DNA of 33,836 nt from Deltaproteobacteria bacterium (GTDB lineage: Bacteria > Myxococcota_A > Polyangia > JAAYKL01): assembly GCA_030595125.1 (NCBI GenBank), contig JAUVDV010000057.1:1-33836 (forward strand), read 5' to 3'. Made by a program: the position numbers and the translations under genes. The notes under the pieces are model-generated. The model ran no database searches. It had not been told where the DNA came from and saw only the letters and a list, made by a program, of their open reading frames with translations. Positions 1 through 8,269 of the stretch are shown one piece after another; the stretch's first letter is position 1, and the number at the start of each line of letters is the position of its first letter.

Positions 1-1
1 G

Positions 2-226
2 AAGTTAGCAAAGGTTGATCCCCGGGACCGCCCCAAAACGAGTAAACCGCGAACGCGCCAGCCGTTGTGTCACGCATCGAGTGTGGAAGCAGCAGATGAA
101 TACAAGTCCAACTGGCGGTCATTTCTGGACCGTTTCTTGTATGCGTCCGGGATGTGGTTGAAAGGTGTGAGAGACGTGGAATTCCCACCTGGCTCCTTCA
201 GACCACCGCTGCTGCAGTTGTGCTGA
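2..226 (+). CDS. C-terminal end of a transposase-like protein (partial at left edge)
   Basis: An open frame enters from the left edge and stops with TGA at 224-226, giving about 74 residues with no start in the window. The tail has a W-x-x-F-L-x-x-F pattern followed by G-V-R-D-V-E-F-P-P-G-S-F. From memory, this resembles the 'RDxxFPxGT/S' ending of many REP-associated or transposase-annotated proteins. No catalytic residues are present in the fragment, so the family is an inference. It does not look like a random frame because the Trp, Phe and Gly positions fit the family ending. The overlapping minus-strand frame at 119-322 has no recognisable content. A second, unrelated-looking transposase lies at 17.1 kb. 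Confidence 0.42.
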   Translation, partial: KLAKVDPRDRPKTSKPRTRQPLCHASSVEAADEYKSNWRSFLDRFLYASGMWLKGVRDVEFPPGSFRPPLLQLC

Positions 227-567
227 CCCCGCGAGCCTTACGGCTTGCCTGACTACCGATTCTTTCCGCGAGAACCTCCCTCGAAATGGGCCGCTGCATC
301 TAAAAAACCCTCTTTCGCTCAAAGAAACCCATCCGAACTCGACATCACCCGACTAGCACTCCAGAGCGTATGAATTTTCCATTCCGCTGACCGTTTCATC
401 GACCCTTATCGACCAATAGCACCCTTCAACTTGAAGAGAGCGCTAAAGACTGGGACTCTTGGAGCCCCCCCCTGCCAGCACCCACACCAGCCGCTGGCTC
501 AAGAAAGCCCTCGCGGAAGTCCTCAAGATTCTTGGCAACTCTTCTGTGCTGCGTTATGATTTTCGCC
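227..567. other. Intergenic region with no recognised gene
   Basis: This stretch lies between the partial transposase-like frame and the PilZ-like gene. I see no convincing open frame, RNA gene, strong terminator hairpin or repeat. It presumably holds the promoter of the PilZ-like gene, but no clear -35/-10 pair stands out. Confidence 0.5.
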
Positions 568-1281
568 ATGACTCATCCAGCAGAAGAAGCACGTGGACAC
601 ATAATGACAGGGCTCGAAGCCTGTCAGTCCGATCCGGAACTCGGCGAAGCCCTCGAAAAACTCGCCGGACATCTGGCAAAGGCTCAGGGAAAGCTCTTCC
701 CGGCGATCAAGCTTCCCCCAACGTCTTCGGGCGCCATCGATATGATGCGCAAAGCCATGGAGCACCTCGCCGGAGCCCTCAAGACCCTCCAGGATATCCA
801 GGCCGAGAGCCCGGCCGTCGGGGTAGCTGCTGCCTCCATCGCAAAGTCCCTGAAGACCCTGCACCCGATCGTTCAGGCGGCAAAGGAGAAGGCCGCCCAG
901 GTATCCATTCCGCCCCCCGACCCCGGCAAAAAGGGGGAGAACGTGGGCGACACGTATAACGTCAACGTCAACACCGTGCTGTCCATGAACACAGATCATC
1001 AGTTCTACACCGGGTTCTCCGAAGACATCGACGAGGGTGGCATCTTCGTGGCAACCTTCGAGCCCAGACCCATGGAATCCAAGGTGCTCGTCAACTTCAA
1101 GCTACCCGGCGGCAGACCTGTCACAGCACGCGGCATCGTTCACTTCGTGCGCGAATACAATCCCATGAACTCGGAGATGGCGCCGGGAATGGGAGTCAAG
1201 TTCACGGATCTTCTACCCAACGACAAGAAGGCCATCGAGGAGCACATCAAGTCCCGCGCTCCAATGTTCTACGACGACTGA
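568..1281 (+). CDS. PilZ-like domain protein (TIGR02266 type) with helical N-terminus
   Basis: The protein has 237 residues if the ATG at 568 is used. Residues 1-115 are helix-forming and Ala/Leu/Lys-rich, without a signal peptide. A Pro-rich hinge near 115-122 leads to a C-terminal domain from about 140 to 235. That domain resembles the PilZ-like module found in many copies in Myxococcus (TIGR02266). Canonical PilZ domains bind cyclic di-GMP through RxxxR and D/NxSxxG. Here the second motif is degenerate (D-I-D-E-G-G, residues 153-158) and I find no clear RxxxR, so nucleotide binding is doubtful. In-frame TTG at 532 and ATGs at 556 and 604 are possible alternative starts, and no strong Shine-Dalgarno site decides between them. 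The 3' end overlaps the convergent CPBP gene by 35 bases. The gene stands alone, and a signalling or motility role is only inferred from the family. Confidence 0.75.
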   Translation: MTHPAEEARGHIMTGLEACQSDPELGEALEKLAGHLAKAQGKLFPAIKLPPTSSGAIDMMRKAMEHLAGALKTLQDIQAESPAVGVAAASIAKSLKTLHPIVQAAKEKAAQVSIPPPDPGKKGENVGDTYNVNVNTVLSMNTDHQFYTGFSEDIDEGGIFVATFEPRPMESKVLVNFKLPGGRPVTARGIVHFVREYNPMNSEMAPGMGVKFTDLLPNDKKAIEEHIKSRAPMFYDD

Positions 1282-2110
1282 TTAGTCCCCATATCACCCC
1301 TCCCAATAGCACCGCTGCCACGACGATCACCGCCGGGTGATGCCCCTGGTTGAACGCCTGGCCGATTCCCTGCGGATCGAACCTCGCGGCAAGGGAACAG
1401 ATGAGGTTGTTGACACCGTGCGCCAGCACTCCCGGCCAGATGCTCCCCGTAACAAGAACCGTGAAGCCCAGGTACAGACCGATGAGGAACGCCCCGGAAC
1501 CCTGGAGCATATTCAGGTGCAACACACCAAACAGAAACGCCGAGAGCACCACCGCACCCCACGCCGAGAAATCCGCGCGAAACGACCGCAAGAGCAATCC
1601 GCGAAACATGAATTCCTCGCCGATGGCGGGCCCGATGGAGACCATGGCGGTCACGAGGACGAACCCGCCGACGGAGGCATCGGAAAAAATGGTAACCATC
1701 TGCTCGAGGCCAACGGAATCGAAGACGTCCGGCGCCAACCCCTGCAGAATCACGGTTATCTGGTCTGCCAGCACCCCGAGAGGAATGATGCCGAACACCG
1801 CCAGGATAGTGGGAAAAGCGGCGGGCTTGCCCAATCTGAGAGTCTCGCCGACCGGATTGCGCCTCAGCTTGACCGCCATTACCGCGATAACAGTCAGCAT
1901 CGTCGAGGTGATCAGAACCTGAACGGAAAGCGAGGCAGGAGAAAACAGGGCATCCTGCGCGGACTGCAGACCCGGACCGAACGCCTCGAAGGCCTGAAGA
2001 ACCACGAGCACCACCACGAACAAGAGCTGGAACCCCATTGCGGCGGCAAAGAAGATCAAACCGTGCCACCATCGCAAGGGACGCGCCGGACGCTTGGGGT
2101 AAGTGTTCAT
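1247..2110 (-). CDS. CPBP family intramembrane glutamic endopeptidase
   Basis: This 287-residue polytopic membrane protein has about eight hydrophobic segments. The CPBP (CAAX protease/bacteriocin-processing, Abi) signature is complete. Motif 1 is E165-E166-x3-R170, followed by a histidine in the G-V-L-H-L segment near residue 198 and an H-G-V-N-N motif in a later membrane segment. The family are glutamate-type proteases acting inside the membrane, although many bacterial members have unknown substrates. The gene starts only 16 bases after the FHA-ABC transporter gene and is probably the last gene of a three-gene operon. It might process or stabilise a membrane partner in that operon, which is inference. 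Its 3' end runs 35 bases into the convergent PilZ-like gene. Confidence 0.9.
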   Translation of the reverse strand: MNTYPKRPARPLRWWHGLIFFAAAMGFQLLFVVVLVVLQAFEAFGPGLQSAQDALFSPASLSVQVLITSTMLTVIAVMAVKLRRNPVGETLRLGKPAAFPTILAVFGIIPLGVLADQITVILQGLAPDVFDSVGLEQMVTIFSDASVGGFVLVTAMVSIGPAIGEEFMFRGLLLRSFRADFSAWGAVVLSAFLFGVLHLNMLQGSGAFLIGLYLGFTVLVTGSIWPGVLAHGVNNLICSLAARFDPQGIGQAFNQGHHPAVIVVAAVLLGGVIWGLISRRRTLERGT

Positions 2111-2126
2111 GTGCCAGGCGATTTCG

Positions 2127-4058
2127 TTAGACGCGATCGCGCCACTTCAATATCAGCATTGTCAGGATCACCGGCAACGTGGCGAGGGTAGCGTTCACCA
2201 TGGCGTTGATTCGCCACAATTCGTCCTCGAAACCGAACAGGAGAACCTTTGACTCGGGCACGTCCCTTATCAGGTCCATCAACCCTCCGAGGCCCCATCT
2301 CATGGCGCTCGGCCCGAGGATCCACGCGGTCCCCTGATCTCGCAATGTGGGCAACCTGATCACGAACCCGGAGAACGAGAGCATCAACACCAGCCAGCCG
2401 AGCATCAGCAACAAGGCGAGCTTGCTGGATTTGGCCAGGGTCGAGAAGAACAACCCGGAGGTCACCCCGCACAATTGCACCAGCACCAGCGTCAGAAATA
2501 TCGGCGTGAAGTCGCCGTCGACCTCGCTATACCAGATGAGTAACGCTGTTATGGAGAAGGCCTGCCACAATCCGAACGCCAGCAGGAAGATGACCTTGGA
2601 GAACACATAAGATGGGATCTTCAGGTTTACCATTCTCTCCCGGTTGAAGATGGTCCGCTCGCTGTGCATCATCTCGATGGCCGGGAAGATCCCGAAGAAG
2701 AACGCGAGCAGCGTGGCGATGAACAAGAGGACGTGCCTTTGATCCTGCTTGTCGAGCAGCATGGCCAGAAGGAACATGAAAAGAGGCGCGCCCGCCATGG
2801 CTCCAATAAGCCATCCGAGGTCTCGGGTGTAGAGTTTGGTCAGCCGCTCGAAAATGATAAAGAACTGCCTGAAACCGAACCCTCGCGACGCCCTCGCTTT
2901 GGGGGCCTCCATGCTCACCGTTTCGCTTGCTTCCTTGCGGTCGAGCACATACTCCTTGAACCAGTTTGTGGCCCTGAACTGATCCTGCATCATGTCCCAA
3001 TCGGCGGCGACCATGCCCTTTGGAGACAGCTTCTCGAACAGGGCGTCCGGGGTGTTGTCCGATCCGAAACGCTGGTACGCGCCAGTAACTCCTCCGTAAT
3101 AGATCAGCCTGCCGCCGACGCCCAGGATGAGGGCATTGTCCATCAACTCGTAAATCTCTTTCGCCGGCTGGTGGATCGTGAGGATGATCGTTCGCCCTTT
3201 TTGAGAAAGCCCCTTGAGGACCTCCATCACGCTTTTCGCGTCCGCCGAGGAGAGGCCTGAGGTGGGCTCGTCGAGAAACAGAACGGCCGGATCCGTGACC
3301 AGCTCCATGGCCAGATTGACCCGCTTTCGCTGCCCGCCCGAAAGCACCCTCGCCTCCGGGCCGCCGATGACGACGTTTGCCCTGTGCACGATGTCCAGCT
3401 CCGTCAAAACCGACACCACCCGATCGTGGAGATCCTTCTCCGAGAGCCCCTTCATGCGCAGCTTGGCCGTGTAGTAGCAGGCCTCGTAAACAGTGAGCTT
3501 GCGGTGGACGATATCATCCTGCGGCACATAGCCGATGTGACCGCGCATGGCGTCGAAGTGAAGATGCAGGTCGATGCCGTTGATGAGCACGCGCCCGATG
3601 GTGGGGCGCATGTTGCCGTTCATGTTCTCCATGAGGGTGGTTTTGCCCGCCCCCGCCGGCCCCATCAGGGCGACGAACTCTCCGGGCTCAACGGTCAGGG
3701 AGACGTCTCGTATCAACCTGATCCCGGGCTTCACGTCGTAGCATATTGACTGCACGTCTATGCGCGTGGACAGCCGAAGGTCGTCGCTCTCAACCTGCCC
3801 GTCCGAGGCCATGCGAAAACGCACGGGGCCGATCTGGACTCGATCGGAGGGGCCGATCATGGAGGGCCCGGTGATCTTTTTACCGTTGAGGAAGGTTCCG
3901 TTCGCGGAGCCCAGATCCTCCAGGAGCCAGCCGCCGTCCTTCCAGGTCAGCCTGGCGTGTTTGCCCGACACCATGGGATGATCGATCTTGTGTTCGCAGT
4001 TCGGAGAGCGACCGATTGTTAATGTACCCGTGGTCGCACGAATCAGCTCAGTGGCCAT
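2127..4058 (-). CDS. FHA domain-ABC transporter fusion (ATPase plus ABCG/ABC-2 type permease)
   Basis: A single 643-residue polypeptide combines three parts. Residues 1-95 form an FHA domain, with G16-R17, S-G-K-H at 31-34 and G-S-A-N-G-T near 50-55. Residues 100-330 are an ABC ATPase with Walker A G-P-A-G-A-G-K-T (133-140), Q-loop Q180, signature L-S-G-G-Q (239-243), Walker B ending D-E (263-264) and H-loop H296. Residues 410-640 are an ABC-2/ABCG-type membrane domain with about six segments. FHA domains bind phosphothreonine peptides, so activity is likely tied to Ser/Thr kinase signalling, as known for the FHA-ABC protein Rv1747 of Mycobacterium. The substrate is unknown. The layout is a half-transporter that should dimerise. 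The start follows the VWA-FHA stop by three bases, and its ribosome site lies inside that upstream gene, suggesting coupled translation. Confidence 0.93.
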   Translation of the reverse strand: MATELIRATTGTLTIGRSPNCEHKIDHPMVSGKHARLTWKDGGWLLEDLGSANGTFLNGKKITGPSMIGPSDRVQIGPVRFRMASDGQVESDDLRLSTRIDVQSICYDVKPGIRLIRDVSLTVEPGEFVALMGPAGAGKTTLMENMNGNMRPTIGRVLINGIDLHLHFDAMRGHIGYVPQDDIVHRKLTVYEACYYTAKLRMKGLSEKDLHDRVVSVLTELDIVHRANVVIGGPEARVLSGGQRKRVNLAMELVTDPAVLFLDEPTSGLSSADAKSVMEVLKGLSQKGRTIILTIHQPAKEIYELMDNALILGVGGRLIYYGGVTGAYQRFGSDNTPDALFEKLSPKGMVAADWDMMQDQFRATNWFKEYVLDRKEASETVSMEAPKARASRGFGFRQFFIIFERLTKLYTRDLGWLIGAMAGAPLFMFLLAMLLDKQDQRHVLLFIATLLAFFFGIFPAIEMMHSERTIFNRERMVNLKIPSYVFSKVIFLLAFGLWQAFSITALLIWYSEVDGDFTPIFLTLVLVQLCGVTSGLFFSTLAKSSKLALLLMLGWLVLMLSFSGFVIRLPTLRDQGTAWILGPSAMRWGLGGLMDLIRDVPESKVLLFGFEDELWRINAMVNATLATLPVILTMLILKWRDRV

Positions 4059-4061
4059 GCC

Positions 4062-5876
4062 CTAACCCTCCTGCCGGCTTTCGGTGCTCTCAGTTACAAA
4101 CACGCTGAGCTTCTGGCCGCCGATCCAGATCGCTTCTCCGGTCTTGAACTGCCTGCGCTGTTCAAGTTTTTGCAGATCACTCTCAGCAGCGCCCTCGGGC
4201 CCCCACAGGGTCCCGTTGGTGGACCCGAGATCCTCGGCCCACACCGTATTGTTGGCGGGATCCAGCTCGATCTTGGCGTGCTCCCTGGAGACACCCTGCA
4301 CGTCTACCTTTACCTGGCAGTGCGCCTCGCGACCAACAAGGTTCGGCCCGGGTGCAAGATCGATCTTGGTTCCGTCCGGCTTGACTATCCACGCGGAGGA
4401 TAAGGCGCCCACAGCCACCGTCTTGGGGGCTGTTCCCGGAATGGATCCCGGCACCTGGGACACGGGAGGCGCAACACTGGACGCGGTAGGAGGCGCGCCC
4501 ATGGGAACCCTGGCCTTGCGAGACCGCAGCGCCACTATGATGACCGCGATCAAGATCAATCCCACCACTCCCAATACCAGGAACATGAGCGTGCTTGAAG
4601 CCTCGGCCCCCTTTGGAGGTTTGATGATCTTGAACTTCATGGGGCTCTCGCCGGTCTGGGTGAACCTGTTGGCTACCTTTATCACACCGGTATCAGTACT
4701 CTTGCCGGTGGACGCCACGATCCGGTACGGACTCAGCGTCTTGATCTGGACGGGCCGCCCGCCCACGTAGGCCTTCACCTGCCCGGGCAAGCCACAGAAT
4801 CCCTTGCCGTCGATCGTCAGATCGATCTTCCCGTCATCCACGTGATTGCGGTAGGCCTGCTGTGGATATATGGCGGTGATCTCGGGCACCGGCGCCGGCA
4901 TGGAAGTAGCCTCATACTTGATGCCGTCCGCATCGCGACCCTCCACCTTGAGCACGGAGGTGTGCTCGAGGTAGGGCGCGGGCCGGTAGCACGGAAAGCT
5001 CACCTGCATGAAGTACTGGCTCTGAATCCTGTTCCAGAAACCCTTGATGAACCGGGCCATCTCGCTCTCGGATCGGCGAAAGATCGACCGGCCGCCCGTA
5101 TTGAGCGCGAGATCGTGGCACGCGTTCTCTATCTTGTGGGCGTTGCGCTTGTCGTCGTACTTGCGATCGAGCTTGAACACCATGTTGTAAAACGGAATCT
5201 TCCCCGCCGCATACGAATCCTTGATGCAGTTGCCCTTGCCCTCGGCCTTGTCGGCGCCTCCCGTGAGAAAGATGATGGCCCTGTACTTGGTGTTGTCCTT
5301 CTCGGGAAAGTGCTTGAGGCCCTCCGCGAGGGCGTTGCAAAATCTGCCACCTGTTTCGTCGTCCTTGGGCATGTGCTCTATTCGTTCTATTGCGGTGAGC
5401 ACCGAGGGCAAGTTGCCGGAGAACGGTAAATCAAGCCTGGTCTCCGCGTGGCCCCTCCCGGTCGGGAAAGTTGCAATGCCAACCTCGTCACTGCCGGCCC
5501 GCATCCCCTTGGCGATGGCCCTTGCCATGCGCTTGGCCTTGTCGAAGTCTTTGGTATACGACCGAGACTTGTCGATCATGATGAGCACCTGGGCGCCGGT
5601 CGCGCCGCCGCGCATGTTAGGTTGATCGGCGTTGAGGATCCAACCTCCCATATCGCCGGCGTACTCATCCACGCTGATCGTAAAAGCGGTTGAGGCCATG
5701 TTCCGGTTGAAGACGCCCCGATCCTCCACGTCCGCGAAAACGGACACGGTATCCGGAAACGCCCGCGCGTTGATCTGCCAGTGCACCTCCCGCTGCGCCA
5801 GCGAGATGGAGGGCGCCGCGAGCAGCGCGAGCAATACAACGATCATCCAAAAACGTATTCCTTCGATTGGTTTCAT
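4062..5876 (-). CDS. Membrane protein with extracytoplasmic VWA domain and cytoplasmic FHA domain
   Basis: The chosen ATG gives 604 residues. It is preceded by GAGGTC and begins a clear signal-like sequence (residues 1-28), so upstream frame to 5963 is unlikely to be translated. A von Willebrand A domain follows, with the MIDAS-type D-K-S-R-S at 102-106. A TIG/IPT-like beta domain lies around 340-420. One membrane segment (428-450) leads to a Pro-rich linker and a C-terminal FHA domain (about 505-600), with G-R at 515-516, S-R-E-H at 530-533 and G-S-T-N-G-T at 551-556. The layout suggests a single-pass receptor or scaffold: metal-dependent adhesion outside, phosphothreonine reading inside. 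The usual VWA 'TDG' third metal loop reads T-G-G-A-D. It heads the operon with the FHA-ABC transporter and CPBP protease. Its partner ligand is unknown. Confidence 0.88.
   Translation of the reverse strand: MKPIEGIRFWMIVVLLALLAAPSISLAQREVHWQINARAFPDTVSVFADVEDRGVFNRNMASTAFTISVDEYAGDMGGWILNADQPNMRGGATGAQVLIMIDKSRSYTKDFDKAKRMARAIAKGMRAGSDEVGIATFPTGRGHAETRLDLPFSGNLPSVLTAIERIEHMPKDDETGGRFCNALAEGLKHFPEKDNTKYRAIIFLTGGADKAEGKGNCIKDSYAAGKIPFYNMVFKLDRKYDDKRNAHKIENACHDLALNTGGRSIFRRSESEMARFIKGFWNRIQSQYFMQVSFPCYRPAPYLEHTSVLKVEGRDADGIKYEATSMPAPVPEITAIYPQQAYRNHVDDGKIDLTIDGKGFCGLPGQVKAYVGGRPVQIKTLSPYRIVASTGKSTDTGVIKVANRFTQTGESPMKFKIIKPPKGAEASSTLMFLVLGVVGLILIAVIIVALRSRKARVPMGAPPTASSVAPPVSQVPGSIPGTAPKTVAVGALSSAWIVKPDGTKIDLAPGPNLVGREAHCQVKVDVQGVSREHAKIELDPANNTVWAEDLGSTNGTLWGPEGAAESDLQKLEQRRQFKTGEAIWIGGQKLSVFVTESTESRQEG
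4064..4072 (-). promoter_or_regulatory. Ribosome-binding site inside the end of the VWA-FHA gene
   Basis: On the minus strand an AGGAGGG core (4066-4072) lies seven bases before the ATG of the FHA-ABC gene. It overlaps the last codons of the upstream VWA-FHA gene, whose TAG stop is at 4062-4064. Ribosomes ending one gene would therefore sit on the initiation site of the next. Confidence 0.7.
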
Positions 5877-5976
5877 TATGACCTCATGCGACGTAGATTT
5901 ATGCCTCACGGCCTGTTCTGATGGAGGGATAATAGCGCACCCCTGACCGAGTAGTCCACCCAAAGAAGTTTTGTCT

Positions 5977-6384
5977 TTATGAAGATGAGGTGTCGATAAG
6001 CCGCGTAATCACCTGAGGTATTTTCAAAAAATGACGATCCATGGTGAGCAGCGTGGCGCCGTGTTCCATTGCTCCGGCGGCGATCCAGATATCGTTGGCC
6101 GGAACGGGTGTCCCCCTTGAACGCAGGTAGTGGTGGATTGCCGCGTAGCGCTCGGCGGTGTCCCTGGTTATATCGACAACGCTTACCATGGAACTCGCAA
6201 GGAGTTCGGCCAGGATGCCCTTGTTCCACTCGATCTTGCTACCTGCCAGGAAGCCTGCATGCAGCTCGCCGAGAACCACCGGCGAAACAACGATGTGAGG
6301 ATGGCTCCGGACAACCTCGAGAGCCTCGTCGTTACCCCTGACGAAAGCGGCGTAACCGGACGTGTCGAGAGCCAGCAGCCTCAT
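5977..6384 (-). CDS. vapC: VapC-type PIN domain toxin (ribonuclease)
   Basis: The 135-residue protein has the full PIN fold acidic set: D7, E40, D98 and D116. The last two sit in N-D-I-W-I-A-A and T-M-D-R-H-F contexts typical of VapC. VapC proteins are magnesium-dependent endoribonucleases that cut tRNA or rRNA when freed from their antitoxin. The ATG at 6384 overlaps the antitoxin TGA as ATGA, the standard arrangement of such pairs and better than the longer upstream frame to 6417. It lies downstream of the antitoxin and is co-transcribed. It is complete, with no sign of decay. The target RNA cannot be read from the sequence. Confidence 0.9.
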   Translation of the reverse strand: MRLLALDTSGYAAFVRGNDEALEVVRSHPHIVVSPVVLGELHAGFLAGSKIEWNKGILAELLASSMVSVVDITRDTAERYAAIHHYLRSRGTPVPANDIWIAAGAMEHGATLLTMDRHFLKIPQVITRLIDTSSS

Positions 6385-6638
6385 CTCCACATCTCCTCGT
6401 CTATCTCCTCGAAACAAGCCGCGGCTGCACCGAACTCCGCCGCGTCGATCGCAGTCCAGACGCCGGACAAATGATCCAGTTCGTGGTGAACAGCGGGCCT
6501 CTCTTGTTTAGGGGCCGTGCCCACCGCCTCGGCTAGCAGGCAAATGATCGTCTTATTGACGCTGGTGTCCCTCCTGGCCGCCTCCCGCTTGAGCGCCACT
6601 GATAGCTTCTCGTCGACACCCCGTATTGATAATTGCAT
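6381..6638 (-). CDS. vapB: VapB-type antitoxin (Arc/ribbon-helix-helix-like)
   Basis: This is an 85-residue protein. Residues 1-40 (M-Q-L-S-I-R-G-V, then a helix with R-R-D-T-S-V-N-K) fit a ribbon-helix-helix DNA-binding domain like those of Arc/FitA/VapB antitoxins. The acidic C-terminal part should wrap the VapC toxin. The ATG at 6638 is preferred over an adjacent GTG at 6641 because AGGGG lies six bases upstream of the ATG. Antitoxins of this class repress their own operon together with the toxin. Direct repeats in the promoter fit that role. Confidence 0.85.
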   Translation of the reverse strand: MQLSIRGVDEKLSVALKREAARRDTSVNKTIICLLAEAVGTAPKQERPAVHHELDHLSGVWTAIDAAEFGAAAACFEEIDEEMWR

Positions 6639-6667
6639 CACATACCCCTTGTGCTTTCACTTTATAC

Positions 6668-6696
6668 CATCATAATGCTTTCATCTATAATGTCAA
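6668..6696 (-). promoter_or_regulatory. Promoter and probable operator of the vapBC pair
   Basis: On the minus strand TTGACA (6696-6691) is followed after 16 bases by TATGAT (6674-6669), close to the sigma-70 consensus. Two copies of a CATTAT(A)GATG motif, at 6692-6682 and 6677-6668 and separated by AAAG, cover the spacer and -10 region. They are a plausible antitoxin binding site. The antitoxin start is about 30 bases downstream. Confidence 0.65.
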
Positions 6697-6763
6697 CCTT
6701 CAGGGTGCCAGTCACTTTTCAGACGGGGATGACAAAACGCGATTCTGGGTTTATCTACTCCCC

Positions 6764-7720
6764 ATGAGAATCTACGGACCAGTTCCATCACGACGTTTCG
6801 GGCTCTCACTGGGAGTCGACATCATCCCCCACAAGACATGCCCGTTCGACTGCATCTACTGCCAGCTCGGCCCCACCGACAACCTCACCGTCGATACCGA
6901 GACATTCTACGAACTCGACGAGATATTGGCCGACGTGGAGGAAGCGCTGGAGGACGACCCGAAACCGGACGTGATCACACTGGCGGGCTCCGGGGATCCC
7001 ATTCTCTACGACAAGCTCGGCGAGCTGATAACCCGACTCAAAGAAGTATCCGACGTGCCAATTCTCCTCATCACCAACGGCGCGCTCCTGTGGAAGGAGG
7101 AGATCGCAAAAGCGGCGCTCCTGGCGGATATCCTCGCTCCGTCCCTGGACGCGGGAGACGCGGATACCTTCGCGCGGATCAACAATCCCCATTCGGAAGT
7201 AACCTTCGAACGCCTCATCGACGGCCTGCGCGCGGTGACCCACGCCCACCGTGGAGAGGTCAGGCTGGAGGTGATGCTGGTCAAGGATATAAACGACAGC
7301 GACGAGAGCATCGCCGCCATAGCGGATCTCCTGAAAACCCTGCGCTTCGACCGCATAGACGTGAACACTCCGGTGAGACCGCCGGTGCCCGAGCGAGGCG
7401 CCATGCCATGCGACGACAACGTCCTCCAGAAGGCTCTCGCGGCCTTCGGTCCAAAAGCATACGCCATCGGCAAATTCGCAAAGCGCATGGACGTAAAATC
7501 GTCACGCGGACGCTCGTTCGATGATCGGGACAAGGATATCCGCGAAATGCTGATGCGCCGACCGTGCACCCAGGAGGATATCGTAAACTCGCTGGGCATC
7601 AATCGCCATGAGCTCATCAAGATCCTCGAACGGCTGACGGAGGCCGGTCTCGTGACCCGGCGGATCACCGACGACGGCCTCTACTACAACGTCAGCGGAA
7701 GCAACCCGACTATCCGGTAG
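6764..7720 (+). CDS. Radical SAM protein of the COG0731 (TYW1-like) type with C-terminal winged helix
   Basis: The 318-residue protein starts M-R-I-Y-G-P-V-P-S-R-R, the usual opening of this family, so the upstream in-frame extension to 6626 is rejected. The radical SAM cluster motif is C26-x3-C30-x2-C33, in T-C-P-F-D-C-I-Y-C. A glycine-rich SAM-binding segment (T-L-A-G-S-G-D-P) and an L-L-I-T-N-G-A strand follow. Residues from about 250 form a helix-turn-helix or winged-helix domain (C-T-Q-E-D-I, then I-N-R-H-E-L-I-K-I-L). Members are often annotated as wyosine-tRNA synthesis-like, but bacteria do not make wyosine, so the true substrate is unknown. It is transcribed divergently from vapBC, and no good Shine-Dalgarno site is visible before the start. 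Confidence 0.85.
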   Translation: MRIYGPVPSRRFGLSLGVDIIPHKTCPFDCIYCQLGPTDNLTVDTETFYELDEILADVEEALEDDPKPDVITLAGSGDPILYDKLGELITRLKEVSDVPILLITNGALLWKEEIAKAALLADILAPSLDAGDADTFARINNPHSEVTFERLIDGLRAVTHAHRGEVRLEVMLVKDINDSDESIAAIADLLKTLRFDRIDVNTPVRPPVPERGAMPCDDNVLQKALAAFGPKAYAIGKFAKRMDVKSSRGRSFDDRDKDIREMLMRRPCTQEDIVNSLGINRHELIKILERLTEAGLVTRRITDDGLYYNVSGSNPTIR

Positions 7721-7779
7721 CACGAATCCTGGCCGACGCCTGCTTGACCGACTCTTCCACCCGGGCTACCTTTTTGACA

Positions 7780-8268
7780 ATGCTTGACTATATTGCCATT
7801 TTCCGCCGGCTGAACAAGGCGAGAGTACGCTATCTCGTGGTGGGAGGCATGGCGGTAAACCTGCACGGCATCCCCCGAATGACCTACGATCTGGACCTGA
7901 TGCTCGATCTCGAAGATGAAAACCTTGAGCGGTTTTTGACGCTGGTTAAAAAATGGGGATTTAAGCCCAAAGTTCCGGTGGATATCATGGATCTGGCAGT
8001 GGCGGAAAAGCGAGAAGATTGGATTCACAATAAAAACATGCTCGCCTTCAACCTGGTAAATACCGACTGGGCCATTTCAGAGATCGACATTCTGATATGC
8101 ACACCGTTCAGTTTTTCGCAAGCAGCTGCAGATGCCGAGCTGTTTGATCTGAATGGCGTTGAGATACCGACGGTCTCTGTCGAACATCTGATTCGCATGA
8201 AAAAAGACACCGGCCGCGAGCAGGACAGCTCCGATGTGGAATACCTGAAGAAGATTATCGGCAAATGA
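7780..8268 (+). CDS. MNT/AbiEii-like nucleotidyltransferase
   Basis: The 162-residue protein has the minimal nucleotidyltransferase fold. It carries V-V-G-G-M-A-V-N-L-H-G (residues 20-30) followed by Y-D-L-D-L with the metal pair D37 and D39. A tail ends D-S-S-D-V-E-Y-L-K-K-I. Proteins like this transfer nucleotides or AMP. They occur in toxin-antitoxin (MNT/HEPN, AbiE) systems, and several bacterial relatives remain uncharacterised. An upstream in-frame TTG at 7744 is less likely than this ATG. The next gene starts one base after its stop, so the two are probably translated together. No HEPN-like partner is seen, and the downstream small protein is different. Confidence 0.8.
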   Translation: MLDYIAIFRRLNKARVRYLVVGGMAVNLHGIPRMTYDLDLMLDLEDENLERFLTLVKKWGFKPKVPVDIMDLAVAEKREDWIHNKNMLAFNLVNTDWAISEIDILICTPFSFSQAAADAELFDLNGVEIPTVSVEHLIRMKKDTGREQDSSDVEYLKKIIGK

Positions 8269-8269
8269 A

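Noticed and set aside
119-322. Minus-strand frame of 67 codons at the left edge
   Set aside because: No ribosome site or recognisable motif, and it overlaps the more convincing plus-strand transposase-like end.
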